A stretch of DNA of 61,921 nt from an uncultured Pseudomonadota bacterium (GCA_902796345.1 CADBOF010000031.1:1-61921); one strand, 5' to 3'; counted from the stretch's first letter, positions 34,302 to 44,381 are shown. The notes: generated from the letters alone by a model not told the origin. Translations and numbers: made by a program.

Positions 34302-36365
34302 ATGAAAAATAGGTTAATGTTATTATTTTCGTCATTATTGTTTTCTTTGGATTTATCAATTAACAACGACGGGCTATACGCGTTGAATCCTAGCCTTCAC
34401 AAGAATACTGAATTCGACTGTGTTTCAGAAGAAGAGCTGAGCGATATAACTAACACCTCAATCAAAGAATGTATTGAAAAAAGTAAATCACAATGGGCTA
34501 AAGACGCTATAACCTCTGGCAATAAACATACTTCATCAATTAATAATTTAATAAAATTGATAGAAAAAAATTTTTTTATTAAACCAGAAATTCATAAGAA
34601 AAGGGTTGCACAATTTTGTGATGCTATAAAACGAGTAAGCAACAGTAGACGTCGGGAAGATTGCACATCGCACGTTCTTAGTTTATCGAATGGTTTATTA
34701 ATAGATATAAGTCTGATGAATTATCTCAATTACACAGTTGAATACAATAATCTTAACGAGTTTTATGATAGTATGTTTTCGGAATTTTTACGTGCTTTAA
34801 ATTCGTTCAACTGTTTTGATATTGTATCCAACAGTGTGCAAAATTTTTTAGGTGTAGAAAGTTGTACAAATCTCAAAGATTATTTTCGTCATGATTGGGA
34901 TTGTTATTTGAATCAGTTTCGATTGTTAAACACAGGCAAAAAAACAAAAAAAGAAGGAGAAGGATTAGAAGATGAATGGACGGAAGAAACGGATCTTCAA
35001 GTCTGTATCGGTAACCGCGTTCTTTATCAGCAAATAGCTAACGATATAAATAAAAATTTTTTACCTTCTTTGGGATACGACACAAAATTAGTAAAGGTGA
35101 CTCCGAGCCTTGATTTTTGTGTAAACGTCGACAATAAAACCCTTAATTCTAGTGACATACGCAGGATAGACTTTGAAGTTAGAGAATATATTTATAAAAA
35201 ACGTGAGTTATACACTGGAATTCTTGAATTCATAAGAGAATCGATTTCTGATATTTTATCACGACCCTATAATTGTATACAAACAAAGGATGGGTATTTT
35301 ATCATAGTTACTTTATCTGTGAAGTTTGCCAAGCAAGACTCAGCTTTAGACAGTCTAAAAAAATTTTCTATAAGAATTATGGAAGATCTTAATAATAGAA
35401 AAATAGATACCGAATACCGAGATGAAAATTTCCAAGTCGTAACGCCGTATAGTCTGTATTCAAAAATAGAACGTCCAAAACTTGTAACGGAACAAGACAA
35501 GACTAACTACTTGGAACAAAAATTGTCTGAAAAAGCAAAGACATTAAAAGTGAATGGGACAATAAAAGTTATAACAAATAAAAATGAATTTTCATTTTTA
35601 AGCTGGACGGGCGGACTCTTTGTAGGACATGCAAACCTTCATATAAAAATTACAGACAATAATGGGCAGGATAAATTTGTAAGGTTTCACAATGCGTCGT
35701 TGTCAGAATTAATTCTTCTTCAATACTTGCAACTTCTCGAAGACAACAATTTTTCAGATATATCAGATTATGAATTTGATCTAATATGTCAAGGATGTGC
35801 AAGAATGAAAATGAAACCAATATTCAGTAAAAACAATGGTGATGAACAACCATTTACGTTTGGGAGGAAAAAAGAAAACGATAATTTTAATACAGATAGT
35901 TCTAAACAATCTCAATTTAGTGCCAAACAAAACGACAATTGTCCCAAATTTGCTTTTGGAATAGATGACAAAAGACTTATCTTAGATCTAAGAAGTTCAT
36001 CATCTAAAGCATCCGATGTTCGACTGAATTTTAATGAAGAAATTGTTATTCCTGTTATAGAGACTGTCATTGATAATTTAAATGCAGAAATCAATGACGA
36101 TTGGTTAGATGAGTTTAAAATTCCGGAGAAAACTGTTTCAATAGGTATTAAATATATACAACCTGAAAGATTTTCTCCTGATTGTCCCTTATCAGTCTTA
36201 GGTAATTTTGTTTTTGACGTGCAAATTTTTTACAACGAAAACATGACAAACAATGAAATATATGATATTTACTTAAAAATAATGGAACTATGCAACAAAG
36301 TATACGCTTATTTCGGCAAAAACGTTGGAGTTACGACAAACATTTATTGGGAAAAATGCATATAA
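34302..36365 (+). CDS. Large secreted orphan protein with HDWDCYL motif (family member 1)
   Basis: A 687-residue protein starting at the ATG at 34302, which gives a signal peptide (MKNRLMLLFSSLLFSLDLS). The in-frame ATG at 34254 would add 16 residues ahead of it. No known domain is recognised. Residues 197-203 are HDWDCYL, followed by NQF, a charged linker (KKTKKEGEGLEDEWTEETD) and a mixed alpha/beta part. The same HDWDCYLxQF motif and charged linker, preceded by a similar IExxxxxW segment, occur in the protein at the right edge of the window, so the two appear to be paralogues. A secreted, lineage-specific effector or surface protein is my inference. Confidence 0.7.
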   Translation: MKNRLMLLFSSLLFSLDLSINNDGLYALNPSLHKNTEFDCVSEEELSDITNTSIKECIEKSKSQWAKDAITSGNKHTSSINNLIKLIEKNFFIKPEIHKKRVAQFCDAIKRVSNSRRREDCTSHVLSLSNGLLIDISLMNYLNYTVEYNNLNEFYDSMFSEFLRALNSFNCFDIVSNSVQNFLGVESCTNLKDYFRHDWDCYLNQFRLLNTGKKTKKEGEGLEDEWTEETDLQVCIGNRVLYQQIANDINKNFLPSLGYDTKLVKVTPSLDFCVNVDNKTLNSSDIRRIDFEVREYIYKKRELYTGILEFIRESISDILSRPYNCIQTKDGYFIIVTLSVKFAKQDSALDSLKKFSIRIMEDLNNRKIDTEYRDENFQVVTPYSLYSKIERPKLVTEQDKTNYLEQKLSEKAKTLKVNGTIKVITNKNEFSFLSWTGGLFVGHANLHIKITDNNGQDKFVRFHNASLSELILLQYLQLLEDNNFSDISDYEFDLICQGCARMKMKPIFSKNNGDEQPFTFGRKKENDNFNTDSSKQSQFSAKQNDNCPKFAFGIDDKRLILDLRSSSSKASDVRLNFNEEIVIPVIETVIDNLNAEINDDWLDEFKIPEKTVSIGIKYIQPERFSPDCPLSVLGNFVFDVQIFYNENMTNNEIYDIYLKIMELCNKVYAYFGKNVGVTTNIYWEKCI

Positions 36366-36384
36366 AAAATATGCATTTTGTTTT
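36353..36384. terminator. Terminator hairpin at the end of the orphan gene
   Basis: AAAATGCATAT (36353-36363) pairs perfectly with ATATGCATTTT (36369-36379) around a loop of five A, followed by GTTTTT. The stem includes the last codons and stop of the plus-strand orphan gene and lies directly before the convergent gatB stop. It could work in both directions. Confidence 0.65.
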
Positions 36385-37841
36385 TACTTATGAAGTAACT
36401 CCATAAGCACCGAATTAATTATTTCTGGATTTCCCTTGCCATTTAAAGCCTTCATAGTCTGACCAACAAAGTATCCGAAAAGCTGGGTTTTGCCCGACCT
36501 ATATTGTTCAAGTTGCTTTGGACTTTGTGCTATAACTTCCTTTGCACACTTGGTTATAACATCTGGGTCTGTAATTTGAGATAAATCCAATTCTTCAACA
36601 ATTTCTTTTGGATGTTTACCGCTTTCATTCATGTTAACAAACACTGTTTTAGCTATTTTTCCAGAAATAGTTTTATCAATAATAAGATCCACAAGTTCGG
36701 CTATATATTCTATAGGAAAAGCTAAATCTGAAATCTCTTTATTTTCTTTATTTAAAATAGCAAATACTTCACCAATTAACCAATTAGCAATTAACTTTGA
36801 GGTAGCTTCTGGCATCTTAGATGCTTTAACAGCTTTTTCGTAATAGTCTGCTGTCTCTCGCTCTTCAACTAATATAGAAGCATCTGCGGGAGTTAAATTA
36901 AACTGATTAATAAATCGTGCTTTTTTTGCACTTGGAAGCTCTGGCAATTCTGACTTAATCTTATTAATTCTCTCTTCAGAGAGTATTACAGGTTTTAAAT
37001 CTGGATCTGGGAAATAGCGATAATCCGCAGCGTCTTCCTTGGTTCTCATTGTTCTTGTCGTCCCGGTATGAGAATCAAATAATCTTGTTTCTTGAGATAT
37101 CTTTTTACCACTTTCAAGATCATATATCTGACGCTGAATTTCATAATCTATTGCATCACCTAAAAATTTTATTGAGTTTATATTTTTAATTTCAGCTCTA
37201 TTGCCAAATGGAGTATCGGGTTTGTGAACAGATACATTCGCATCGGCACGTAAATTACCCTGTTCCATATTGCAAGCACACGCCCCTATATATCTCAGTA
37301 ACATCCTCAATTGCTTTAAATACTGCATCGCCTCGAAAGAAGATCGAATATCAGGCTTTGAGACTATTTCCATTAAAGGAATACCTGCACGATTTAAATC
37401 AACGTATGAATGTTCTCTATCTATGTCATGAATGCTTTTTCCTGCATCTTGTTCAATATGAATCCTTTCAATGTTAATACGTTTTTGATTTCCATCTTCG
37501 TCAGTTATGTCTACGTATCCATTTGCAACTATTGGATGAAACAACTGACTTATTTGGTAACCAGAAGGTAAGTCAGGATAAAAGTAGTTCTTACGATCAA
37601 ACTGTGACATTTTGTTCACAGTACCATTAATTGCAAATCCTGTTTTTATAGCTTGATTTACTGCTTCTTCATTGAGAACAGGCAACATTCCAGGCATAGC
37701 AGCATCATAGAAACTTACCTGCTCATTAGGGTCTGCTCCAAATGCAGTAGGACTTGAACTAAATAATTTTGACTGTGTAGAAATCTGGGCGTGAACCTCA
37801 AGACCTATTACAACTTCCCATCCGTTAATTAACTTCGCCAT
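36384..37841 (-). CDS. gatB: Asp-tRNA(Asn)/Glu-tRNA(Gln) amidotransferase subunit B
   Basis: GatB binds the mischarged tRNA and activates its side chain with ATP. The 485-residue protein has the WEVVIGLEVHAQI opening, the RKNYFYPDLPSGYQISQ signature and a C-terminal YqeY-like tail domain that grips the tRNA. It is five bases downstream of gatA. The genome therefore probably makes Gln-tRNA, and perhaps Asn-tRNA, by transamidation. Confidence 0.96.
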   Translation of the reverse strand: MAKLINGWEVVIGLEVHAQISTQSKLFSSSPTAFGADPNEQVSFYDAAMPGMLPVLNEEAVNQAIKTGFAINGTVNKMSQFDRKNYFYPDLPSGYQISQLFHPIVANGYVDITDEDGNQKRINIERIHIEQDAGKSIHDIDREHSYVDLNRAGIPLMEIVSKPDIRSSFEAMQYLKQLRMLLRYIGACACNMEQGNLRADANVSVHKPDTPFGNRAEIKNINSIKFLGDAIDYEIQRQIYDLESGKKISQETRLFDSHTGTTRTMRTKEDAADYRYFPDPDLKPVILSEERINKIKSELPELPSAKKARFINQFNLTPADASILVEERETADYYEKAVKASKMPEATSKLIANWLIGEVFAILNKENKEISDLAFPIEYIAELVDLIIDKTISGKIAKTVFVNMNESGKHPKEIVEELDLSQITDPDVITKCAKEVIAQSPKQLEQYRSGKTQLFGYFVGQTMKALNGKGNPEIINSVLMELLHK

Positions 37842-37845
37842 AATA

Positions 37846-39333
37846 TTACCTCCTCAAAATTTCTTTTTTAAGTTCATTAAAATTAGCCGCCTGTTCCATA
37901 ACATAAGCGACTTTAAATATATCAACTTCATTAAATCTGTTTGCTATAAGCTGTAGCCCCATAGGTAATTTGTCTTTTGATGAAAGTCCGCAAGGAACAG
38001 ACATTGCAGGTAATCCTGCTATGTTTACAGTAACCGTAAATATGTCGTTCAAATACATATCCAACGGTGTCATATTATTAATTTCAGATATTCCAAATGC
38101 TGTTGATGGCGTAGTAGGAGTGAGTAATAAATCAACTTTGCAAAAAGCATTATTGTTGAAATCTTCTTTTATCATTTTTTGAATTTTTAACGCCTTATTA
38201 TAGTAAGCATCATAGTACCCGGCAGATAACACATAAGTTCCAGTGAGTATTCTTCGTTTTACTTCTTCACCAAATCCTTCTGAGCGAGAATTAATGTAAA
38301 GTTCTTCTAAATTACTGTAATTTGGACTTCTGTAGGTGTATTTTACCCCATCATACCTTGCTAAATTTGATGATGCTTCAGCGGGAGCAATTATGTAATA
38401 GGCAGGCAATGCGTACGGAGTTGTTTTAAGTGATATATTAATGAACTCACAACCCGCATCTTCAAGCCATTTTTTAGCTTCATTGATCAAATTAATTCCG
38501 TCTTCATTCAAACTTTCTAAATACTCTTTTGGTAATCCTATCTTCATGCCTTTAATGGATTTTCCTAAAACTGAACGAAAGTCAGGAATTTCAACATTCT
38601 CAGAAGTTGAGTCTTTGGAGTCATAACTTGCCATTGCGTTAAGCATTATCGCTGCGTCTTCAACGGTTTTTGTTAAAGGTCCCGCTTGGTCAAGAGATGA
38701 TGCAAAAGCAACCATTCCATACCTTGAACATAATCCGTACGTAGGCTTAATACCTACTAATCCAGAAAAAGATGCCGGCTGTCTTATTGATCCACCTGTA
38801 TCAGATGCTGTAGCTGCAACACATAAATCAGACGCAACGGCTGTTGCAGACCCTCCAGAAGACCCTCCGGGAACTAATGGCATACTAGGATCAGACTGTT
38901 TTCTATACGGCAAAAAACATGCTCCAAAATAACTTGTGACATTAGAGGAACCCATGGCAAATTCGTCCATATTTGTCTTACCTAAAAATACCGCTCCGTT
39001 ATTTATTAGATTTTGAGTTACTGTGCTTTCATATTCAGGAACAAATTCAGATAGAATTTTTGACGCCGCGGTCGTTCTGATGCCTTTTGTGCAAAATAAA
39101 TCTTTAACGGCTATTGGCACACCAAGCATTGTTCCATTATCTCCGTTTGTTCGTCTCTTATCCGCATTTTCTGCCATTTTCAATGCAACATCAGAACAAA
39201 CTGTTATATATGCGTTTAAATCCTTGTTATCATCAATTTTTTTTATGTAAGTTTCTGTAAGTTCTCTAGAAGAAAACTCGCCACTTTTTAATCCTTTTAA
39301 TGTCGATGCAATTGTTAGGTCTTCCATTTTCAA
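37846..39333 (-). CDS. gatA: Asp-tRNA(Asn)/Glu-tRNA(Gln) amidotransferase subunit A
   Basis: GatA is the amidase subunit that releases ammonia from glutamine. The 495-residue protein has the Ser-cisSer-Lys triad: K77 in VKDLF, S158 in PGGSSGGS and the nucleophile S182 in DTGGSIRQPA. The start overlaps the rnj stop by four bases (ATGA). A second ATG two codons later (39327) is also possible. Its partner gatC is at 6.4 kb. Confidence 0.96.
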   Translation of the reverse strand: MKMEDLTIASTLKGLKSGEFSSRELTETYIKKIDDNKDLNAYITVCSDVALKMAENADKRRTNGDNGTMLGVPIAVKDLFCTKGIRTTAASKILSEFVPEYESTVTQNLINNGAVFLGKTNMDEFAMGSSNVTSYFGACFLPYRKQSDPSMPLVPGGSSGGSATAVASDLCVAATASDTGGSIRQPASFSGLVGIKPTYGLCSRYGMVAFASSLDQAGPLTKTVEDAAIMLNAMASYDSKDSTSENVEIPDFRSVLGKSIKGMKIGLPKEYLESLNEDGINLINEAKKWLEDAGCEFINISLKTTPYALPAYYIIAPAEASSNLARYDGVKYTYRSPNYSNLEELYINSRSEGFGEEVKRRILTGTYVLSAGYYDAYYNKALKIQKMIKEDFNNNAFCKVDLLLTPTTPSTAFGISEINNMTPLDMYLNDIFTVTVNIAGLPAMSVPCGLSSKDKLPMGLQLIANRFNEVDIFKVAYVMEQAANFNELKKEILRR

Positions 39334-41084
39334 GCCTCCATGTTTGTTTCAAACTTATGAATATGCACGCTTATAACTGGTTTTTTATCACATAATTTCG
39401 AAAAAAGTTGTTTAACATCGAGCTGTATTTCACGACGTAATCCACCATCTATAACTGAACGACCAGGAGTTACTTTCGCTAATTGATTTGTTATTATCGA
39501 ACATACATTTTTTCTTATTGTAGTTAACAAATGGGGCGTTAGGAATATTCCACGAACTAAAATATCTATATTGTCAACTAACTTATTATATTGATCGATA
39601 ACAAAGCTGATGCCTATATGACCCTGAGTTGACATAAATGTACGCTCTACAAGACAATTACTATTAATCGGGATTATATATTTTCCATCTAATACATTAT
39701 AAATAACGTTACGATGGTTCAACTTTTTGAGTGCTCCATCTCCTTTATGAACAGCAATTACATCGCCTGAGGTAGCAAAAATAGTATTTTTTACACCACA
39801 CTCTTCGGCAAATTTTTTATGTGCATGAAGCATTACAGGGTCTCCGTGTAATGGAATTAATGCTTTCGGTTTTAAACTGTTATACATTTTTCGTAATGCG
39901 TTTTTGTTTGGATGTCCTGAAACGTGAATATCAGACTCAAAATCAGACGTAACGAAATCAACATCCATTTGTACAAAGGCATTTTGCATTTCGCGAATGC
40001 TCAATTCATTGCCAGGAATGACTTTTGATGAAAACAATACAACGTCATCTTTGCCTAGTTTAATAAATCTATTTTCACCGCGTGCTAATCTGTACATTGC
40101 AGATTTCTCTTCCCCTTGTGAACCTGTGCAAATCATCAAAACCTGCCCAGGTGGCATAGAGGCGCCTTGTTCATCTGGGACTATATTATCGATGTATCTT
40201 TTAAAGTCTTTTGTATAGTAACTAGTTTCAGTAACCGCATCTATCATTCTATATATAGAACGACCAATTATGACAACCTTACGATTATGCTTTTGTGCAA
40301 GTTCACATATGGATTCTATCCTTGCAACATTTGATGCGAAACATGTAATAGTTATTCTTTTCTCCTTATATTTTGTGATAAGTTTATCAAGTTTGTTTTT
40401 AACGTCATTTTCAGAACCTGCATCTTCAGATACTAACACGTTTGTACTATCACATAACAAACAGTCGACTCCTCCATTATTTCCTACTTCCGACAATCTT
40501 TCAAAGTCAGTTTTATCGCCTAGTAACGGGGTTTCGTCAATTTTCCAGTCCCCTGTGTGAAATAAAGAACCTCCAGGTGTTTGGATATATAAACCGCAAG
40601 CCCCTAAAATTGAATGTGCAACTGAAATAAATTCGACTTTAAATTCATCAACAAGGATTGGAGATTTAGGGAATACTGAAATAATCCGTGAAGTTTCAGA
40701 ATCAAATTTTCGTGATTTCAATTTTTGTTTAAGAACTTCTGCTGAAAATTCTGTTAAGTATACAGGGCAGTTAAATCTTGACCAAAAATAATGCACCGCC
40801 CCTATGTGATCTTCATGTGCGTGTGTAATAAATATACCTTTGAGCTTGTTTTTTAAACTTAAAGGAAAAGATATATCTGGAGTTATTACGTCAATCCCAA
40901 GCTTATCATGAAAAGCTATACCAAGATCTACCATGATCCAGCTATCTTTATATCCTATAAGTGTACAGTTCGCGCCTATCTGCTCTAATCCGCCCAAAGG
41001 CATTACAGAAATATGTTCATTGTCACAACAGGCAGAATTGACTAAAGCACAATCACTACCCAATTGTGTATTTTTATTTAACAT
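39330..41084 (-). CDS. rnj: Ribonuclease J
   Basis: RNase J is a metallo-beta-lactamase fold enzyme with 5' exonuclease and endonuclease activity in RNA maturation and decay. The 584-residue protein has HAHEDHIGA (H88, H90, D92, H93), GDWKID, the beta-CASP segment and the HxSGH-like HVSGHPNK. It heads the rnj-gatA-gatB run and is divergent from the tRNA-Trp/secE operon. Confidence 0.93.
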   Translation of the reverse strand: MLNKNTQLGSDCALVNSACCDNEHISVMPLGGLEQIGANCTLIGYKDSWIMVDLGIAFHDKLGIDVITPDISFPLSLKNKLKGIFITHAHEDHIGAVHYFWSRFNCPVYLTEFSAEVLKQKLKSRKFDSETSRIISVFPKSPILVDEFKVEFISVAHSILGACGLYIQTPGGSLFHTGDWKIDETPLLGDKTDFERLSEVGNNGGVDCLLCDSTNVLVSEDAGSENDVKNKLDKLITKYKEKRITITCFASNVARIESICELAQKHNRKVVIIGRSIYRMIDAVTETSYYTKDFKRYIDNIVPDEQGASMPPGQVLMICTGSQGEEKSAMYRLARGENRFIKLGKDDVVLFSSKVIPGNELSIREMQNAFVQMDVDFVTSDFESDIHVSGHPNKNALRKMYNSLKPKALIPLHGDPVMLHAHKKFAEECGVKNTIFATSGDVIAVHKGDGALKKLNHRNVIYNVLDGKYIIPINSNCLVERTFMSTQGHIGISFVIDQYNKLVDNIDILVRGIFLTPHLLTTIRKNVCSIITNQLAKVTPGRSVIDGGLRREIQLDVKQLFSKLCDKKPVISVHIHKFETNMEA

Positions 41085-41251
41085 TCAAAAACTCCTATAA
41101 ATATAACATATTTTTGGTAAAAATAAATACATAATTTTATCCTTACACTTTAGTTTGTTATATATGTGCATCCAATCTGTGAAACATATATAAAAACCTC
41201 TGTTTAGAGTATATCGAAAAACGCAAAATTGCAAAACGATGCAAGTGGTTT

Positions 41252-41279
41252 TTGATCGTAAAATAAAATGTGTTAAACT
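41252..41279 (+). promoter_or_regulatory. Probable promoter of the tRNA-Trp/secE operon
   Basis: TTGATC at 41252-41257 and TAAACT at 41274-41279 are separated by 16 bases and lie 34 bases before the tRNA. Both resemble the -35 and -10 hexamers of the main sigma factor. It is the best candidate in the 228-base gap between rnj and the tRNA; the rest of that gap shows no gene. Confidence 0.4.
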
Positions 41280-41312
41280 CTGTTTTAGGAACTTTGTTTG
41301 CATTCGTAAATT

Positions 41313-41388
41313 AGGAGAGTAGCGCAACTGGTAGAGTAACGGTCTCCAAAACCGTCGGTTGGGGGTTCGAGTCCCTCCTCTCCTGCCA
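41313..41388 (+). tRNA. tRNA-Trp (CCA)
   Basis: The 76-base tRNA has a seven-pair acceptor (AGGAGAG with CTCTCCT), a CCA anticodon in the loop CTCCAAA, a GGTTCGAGTCC T-arm, and an encoded CCA end. The CCA anticodon reads only UGG, in agreement with UGA being a stop. As in many bacteria it precedes secE-nusG; the tuf gene that often stands before it is absent. Confidence 0.95.
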
Positions 41389-41409
41389 TTTCCGCAAAAG
41401 GTGGTTAAA

Positions 41410-41607
41410 ATGAGCGTTAGTGTAAAGCGTTTTGTCAATTATCTTCGTGATGTCCGTAATGAAATGTCTAAAGTTACATGGTCTTCGCGACGGGAAGTAG
41501 TAATTACGACTGCTGTTGTTATCGTGCTTGCTTGCGTTTTCGCCGTTTTTTTTGCCATTGTTGATACAGTGTGGTACAGAACGGTTCAATATTTGATAGG
41601 TGCATAA
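41410..41607 (+). CDS. secE: Protein translocase subunit SecE
   Basis: SecE stabilises the SecYEG protein-conducting channel. The 65-residue single-helix form has [24 protein letters not shown] before one C-terminal membrane segment. An upstream in-frame ATG at 41359 lies inside tRNA-Trp, so the ATG at 41410 is the start. Its stop lies one base before the nusG ATG. Confidence 0.95.
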   Translation: MSVSVKRFVNYLRDVRNEMSKVTWSSRREVVITTAVVIVLACVFAVFFAIVDTVWYRTVQYLIGA

Positions 41608-41608
41608 C

Positions 41609-42148
41609 ATGAGTTCCACGACTGCAAAATGGTATATAGTACAAGCGTATTCCGGCAACGAGTCGTTTGTTGTTAGGGAAATAAACGATTTGATAGAAAA
41701 GCGGGATTTATCAGATAAAATAACTGACGTTTTTATTCCTACTGAAACTTTTGTAGAAGTTAAAAATGGCTCCAAACTCAATAAAACTCGTAATTATTTT
41801 CCAGGATATGTTTTTGTGAAGATGGCAATGGAAGACAATCTTTTTTATTTGATTAGAAACCTTCCAAAAGTATCGGGTTTTGTCGGCATGAATGGTAACC
41901 CCACTGAGATTTCTGAAGCCGAAATTGAAAAAATAGTACGTAAAACCAGAGAGTGCAGTGACAATCCGGTTAACAATATAAAGTATGAAGTCGGAGAGCA
42001 GGTCAAGGTTATTGACGGGCCGTTCGCTTCTTTTTCAGGAACTATTGAAAAGGTTGACGAAAACAAACAGAAATTAAAAGTTTCTGTAACTATTTTCGGA
42101 CGGGCGACTCCTGTATCGTTAGATTTTGTGCAAGTTGAGCGGATATAA
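41609..42148 (+). CDS. nusG: Transcription termination/antitermination factor NusG
   Basis: NusG binds RNA polymerase and links it to Rho or the ribosome. The 179-residue protein has the N-terminal [12 protein letters not shown] segment, the FPGYVFVKM strand and a C-terminal KOW domain ([22 protein letters not shown]). A GTG at 41600 is in frame but overlaps secE; the ATG at 41609 matches the family start. Confidence 0.96.
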   Translation: MSSTTAKWYIVQAYSGNESFVVREINDLIEKRDLSDKITDVFIPTETFVEVKNGSKLNKTRNYFPGYVFVKMAMEDNLFYLIRNLPKVSGFVGMNGNPTEISEAEIEKIVRKTRECSDNPVNNIKYEVGEQVKVIDGPFASFSGTIEKVDENKQKLKVSVTIFGRATPVSLDFVQVERI

Positions 42149-42215
42149 TAAAACAGTTTTATGGGAAATTTGGTCATTTAATTTATTACCATAAAACGAA
42201 TTTAGAGGAGATAAA

Positions 42216-42650
42216 ATGGCAAAAAAGATTTTAGGATATGTAAAACTACAAATCCCAGCCGGTGAAGCAAAACCAGGCCCTCCTGTTGGACCAGCTTTGT
42301 CCCAAAAAGGGCTAAATATTATGGAGTTTTGCAAAGCTTTTAATGCGAAAACACAGTCTTTAGAAAAAGGTGTGTCGATACCTGTGGTTATTACCGCGTA
42401 CACAGATAAGACCTTTACATTCATTACAAAAACCCCACCTGTGACTCATTACATAAAAAAGGCTGCAAATATAGAAAAAGGTTCTCAAAAAACAGGGATT
42501 ACAGCTTCTGTCGCAAAAATAACGATGGCTCAGGTTCGGGAAATAGCAAAAGTAAAAATGGAAGACTTGAATGCACACGACATTGAAGGAGCGTCACAAA
42601 TGATTATAGGATCTGCTCGCTCAATGGGCGTCGAGGTTGAGGGAGAATAA
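42216..42650 (+). CDS. rplK: 50S ribosomal protein L11
   Basis: L11 forms the base of the ribosomal stalk with 23S rRNA. The 144-residue protein has [21 protein letters not shown]-type N-terminal proline-rich segment, here beginning [10 protein letters not shown], and the [11 protein letters not shown]-terminus. A strong AGGAG lies just upstream. It is the first gene of rplK-rplA. Confidence 0.97.
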   Translation: MAKKILGYVKLQIPAGEAKPGPPVGPALSQKGLNIMEFCKAFNAKTQSLEKGVSIPVVITAYTDKTFTFITKTPPVTHYIKKAANIEKGSQKTGITASVAKITMAQVREIAKVKMEDLNAHDIEGASQMIIGSARSMGVEVEGE

Positions 42651-42653
42651 TTT

Positions 42654-43337
42654 ATGGCTGCTTGTAGTAAAAAATCAAAAGAAATAAGAAAATCTCTTGA
42701 TCTTGAGAAAGTGTATAAATTGTATGAGGCTATCGCTTTGGTCAAAAAAACAGCGATCGCTAAATTTGACGAGACTGTCGAAATTTGTGCTATGTTAGGT
42801 ATCGACGGTTCTAAACAAAACCAAGCTGTTCGAAATGTTGTATCGTTGCCTCATGGGACGGGAAAAACGTATCGTGTTGCAGTATTTGCTAAAGATTTAA
42901 AGGCAGATGAGGCAAAAAAAGCTGGTGCGGACGTTGTAGGATCAACAGAGTTGGTCGAAATGATACAAAAAGGTGACATGCCTTTTGATCGTTGTATCGC
43001 AACTCCGGATATGATGGCGTTAGTTGGTAAGGTCGGAAAATTGTTAGGTCCTAATGGGCTTATGCCAAATCCGAAGCTTGGAACAGTTACTATGGACGTA
43101 ACCGACGCTGTCAGGAAGGCGAAATCTGGGCAAATTGAATTTAAATCTGATAAATGTGGTATAGTCCGTGCAGGAATAGGTAAAGTTAGTTTCTCGGATG
43201 CTGACTTGATAGAAAACGTTAATGCTTTTATAGATGCGTTAAATAAATCAAAACCGCAAGGACTAAAAGGTGTTTACTTAAAGAAACTAGTACTTAGTTC
43301 GACTATGGGTATTGGTGTTAAATTTACATTGGCATAG
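42654..43337 (+). CDS. rplA: 50S ribosomal protein L1
   Basis: L1 makes the mobile L1 stalk near the E site and in many bacteria represses its own operon. The 227-residue protein has the VGKVGKLLGPNGLMPNPKLGTVT signature in its central domain. It follows rplK by three bases. A structured gap separates it from rplJ. Confidence 0.97.
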   Translation: MAACSKKSKEIRKSLDLEKVYKLYEAIALVKKTAIAKFDETVEICAMLGIDGSKQNQAVRNVVSLPHGTGKTYRVAVFAKDLKADEAKKAGADVVGSTELVEMIQKGDMPFDRCIATPDMMALVGKVGKLLGPNGLMPNPKLGTVTMDVTDAVRKAKSGQIEFKSDKCGIVRAGIGKVSFSDADLIENVNAFIDALNKSKPQGLKGVYLKKLVLSSTMGIGVKFTLA

Positions 43338-43380
43338 AAATCAATGTTTCTGAATTGTAGCATTTTTGAAAAGTCGAAGA

Positions 43381-43445
43381 CTGCAGGTTTGGTTGACAGT
43401 AAAAAGGATCCTGCAATAGACAGAAAAGTGAATTACTCTTTCTGT
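43381..43445 (+). promoter_or_regulatory. rplJL leader (L10-type autoregulatory structure)
   Basis: The 134-base gap before rplJ holds two hairpins. In the first, TGCAGG (43382-43387) pairs with CCTGCA (43410-43415). In the second, ACAGAAA (43420-43426) pairs with TTTCTGT (43439-43445). In many bacteria the rplJ leader folds and binds the L10-L7/L12 complex to limit translation. The position fits that role; the exact L10 kink-turn was not verified. Confidence 0.45.
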
Positions 43446-43471
43446 TGTGTTAATGACGAGTGGAGAAAAAG

Positions 43472-43984
43472 ATGTTAAGACAAGAAAAAGAGACTTTTGT
43501 GACAAATGTCCGGGGAGAGTTGTTAAATTCTGAAATTGTTGTTGTCGTCAACAGGGGTTCTGGAATAACAGTCGAAGAAATAACGAAACTCCGTAAGGAC
43601 ATGAATAAGTCGAAGTCGAAGTTTAAGGTCATCAAGAACACGCTAGCTCGCAAAGCTATGGAGGGCTCCCTCCTTGATTGTTTAAATCAATATTTATCGG
43701 GAACTACAGGCTTTGCATATTCAAACGATCCTGTAGAATTGGCGAAAGCAGTTTTCAATTTCTGCAAAGACAATGACGGAAAAATGGAAATTGTTGCTGG
43801 CGTTATGGATGGAAAAGTTGTAACGGGTGCCCAAATAAAAGAACTTGCAACACTACCATCGCTTGATGGATTAAGATCTCAAATTGTTGGTTTATTGTCC
43901 GCCGTTGCTGGGAAACTAGTAAGGACTATAAACGAACCAGGTGCGATGATCGCACGTATAATTGCCGCTAAGGCGAAGAATTAA
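43472..43984 (+). CDS. rplJ: 50S ribosomal protein L10
   Basis: L10 anchors L7/L12 dimers to the ribosome. The 170-residue protein has the KSKFKVIKNTLARKA segment and a long C-terminal helix that carries L7/L12. The ATG at 43472 is chosen over the in-frame GTG at 43460 because a GGAG ribosome binding site at 43461-43464 sits eight bases before the ATG. Confidence 0.96.
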   Translation: MLRQEKETFVTNVRGELLNSEIVVVVNRGSGITVEEITKLRKDMNKSKSKFKVIKNTLARKAMEGSLLDCLNQYLSGTTGFAYSNDPVELAKAVFNFCKDNDGKMEIVAGVMDGKVVTGAQIKELATLPSLDGLRSQIVGLLSAVAGKLVRTINEPGAMIARIIAAKAKN

Positions 43985-44006
43985 CTTTTAAGAAAGGAAT
44001 TTTATC

Positions 44007-44381
44007 ATGGCTATGACAAAAGAACAATTAATTGAAGAACTTTCAAGTTTATCCATTTTAGATGCTGCTGAATTAGTAAAAGAACTTGAGAACAAATGGG
44101 GTGTAAGCGCCGCTGCGCCTGTAGCTGTTGCAGCTGCAAATAATGGAAGTGCTCCAGCTGTAGAGGAAAAAACAGAGTTTGACGTTGAGTTGACAAGCGT
44201 TGGCGACAAAAAGATCGATGTTATAAAAGCTGTCCGCGAAGCGACAGGTTTAGGGCTTAAAGAAGCAAAAGATTTGGTTGAAGGAGCGCCAAAAGTTGTG
44301 AAATCTGGTATATCCAAAGCTGACGCTGATGCTCTCAAAGCAAAACTAGAAAGTGCCGGAGCTTCTGTCACTGTAAAATAA
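44007..44381 (+). CDS. rplL: 50S ribosomal protein L7/L12
   Basis: L7/L12 is the stalk protein that recruits translation GTPases. The 124-residue protein has an N-terminal dimerisation part ([17 protein letters not shown]), an alanine-rich hinge and the C-terminal [16 protein letters not shown] domain. AGGA lies about nine bases upstream. A hairpin region follows it. Confidence 0.97.
   Translation: MAMTKEQLIEELSSLSILDAAELVKELENKWGVSAAAPVAVAAANNGSAPAVEEKTEFDVELTSVGDKKIDVIKAVREATGLGLKEAKDLVEGAPKVVKSGISKADADALKAKLESAGASVTVK

Noticed and set aside
41311-41781. A long minus-strand frame across tRNA-Trp, secE and nusG
   Set aside because: It is the antisense of well-identified genes, including a tRNA.
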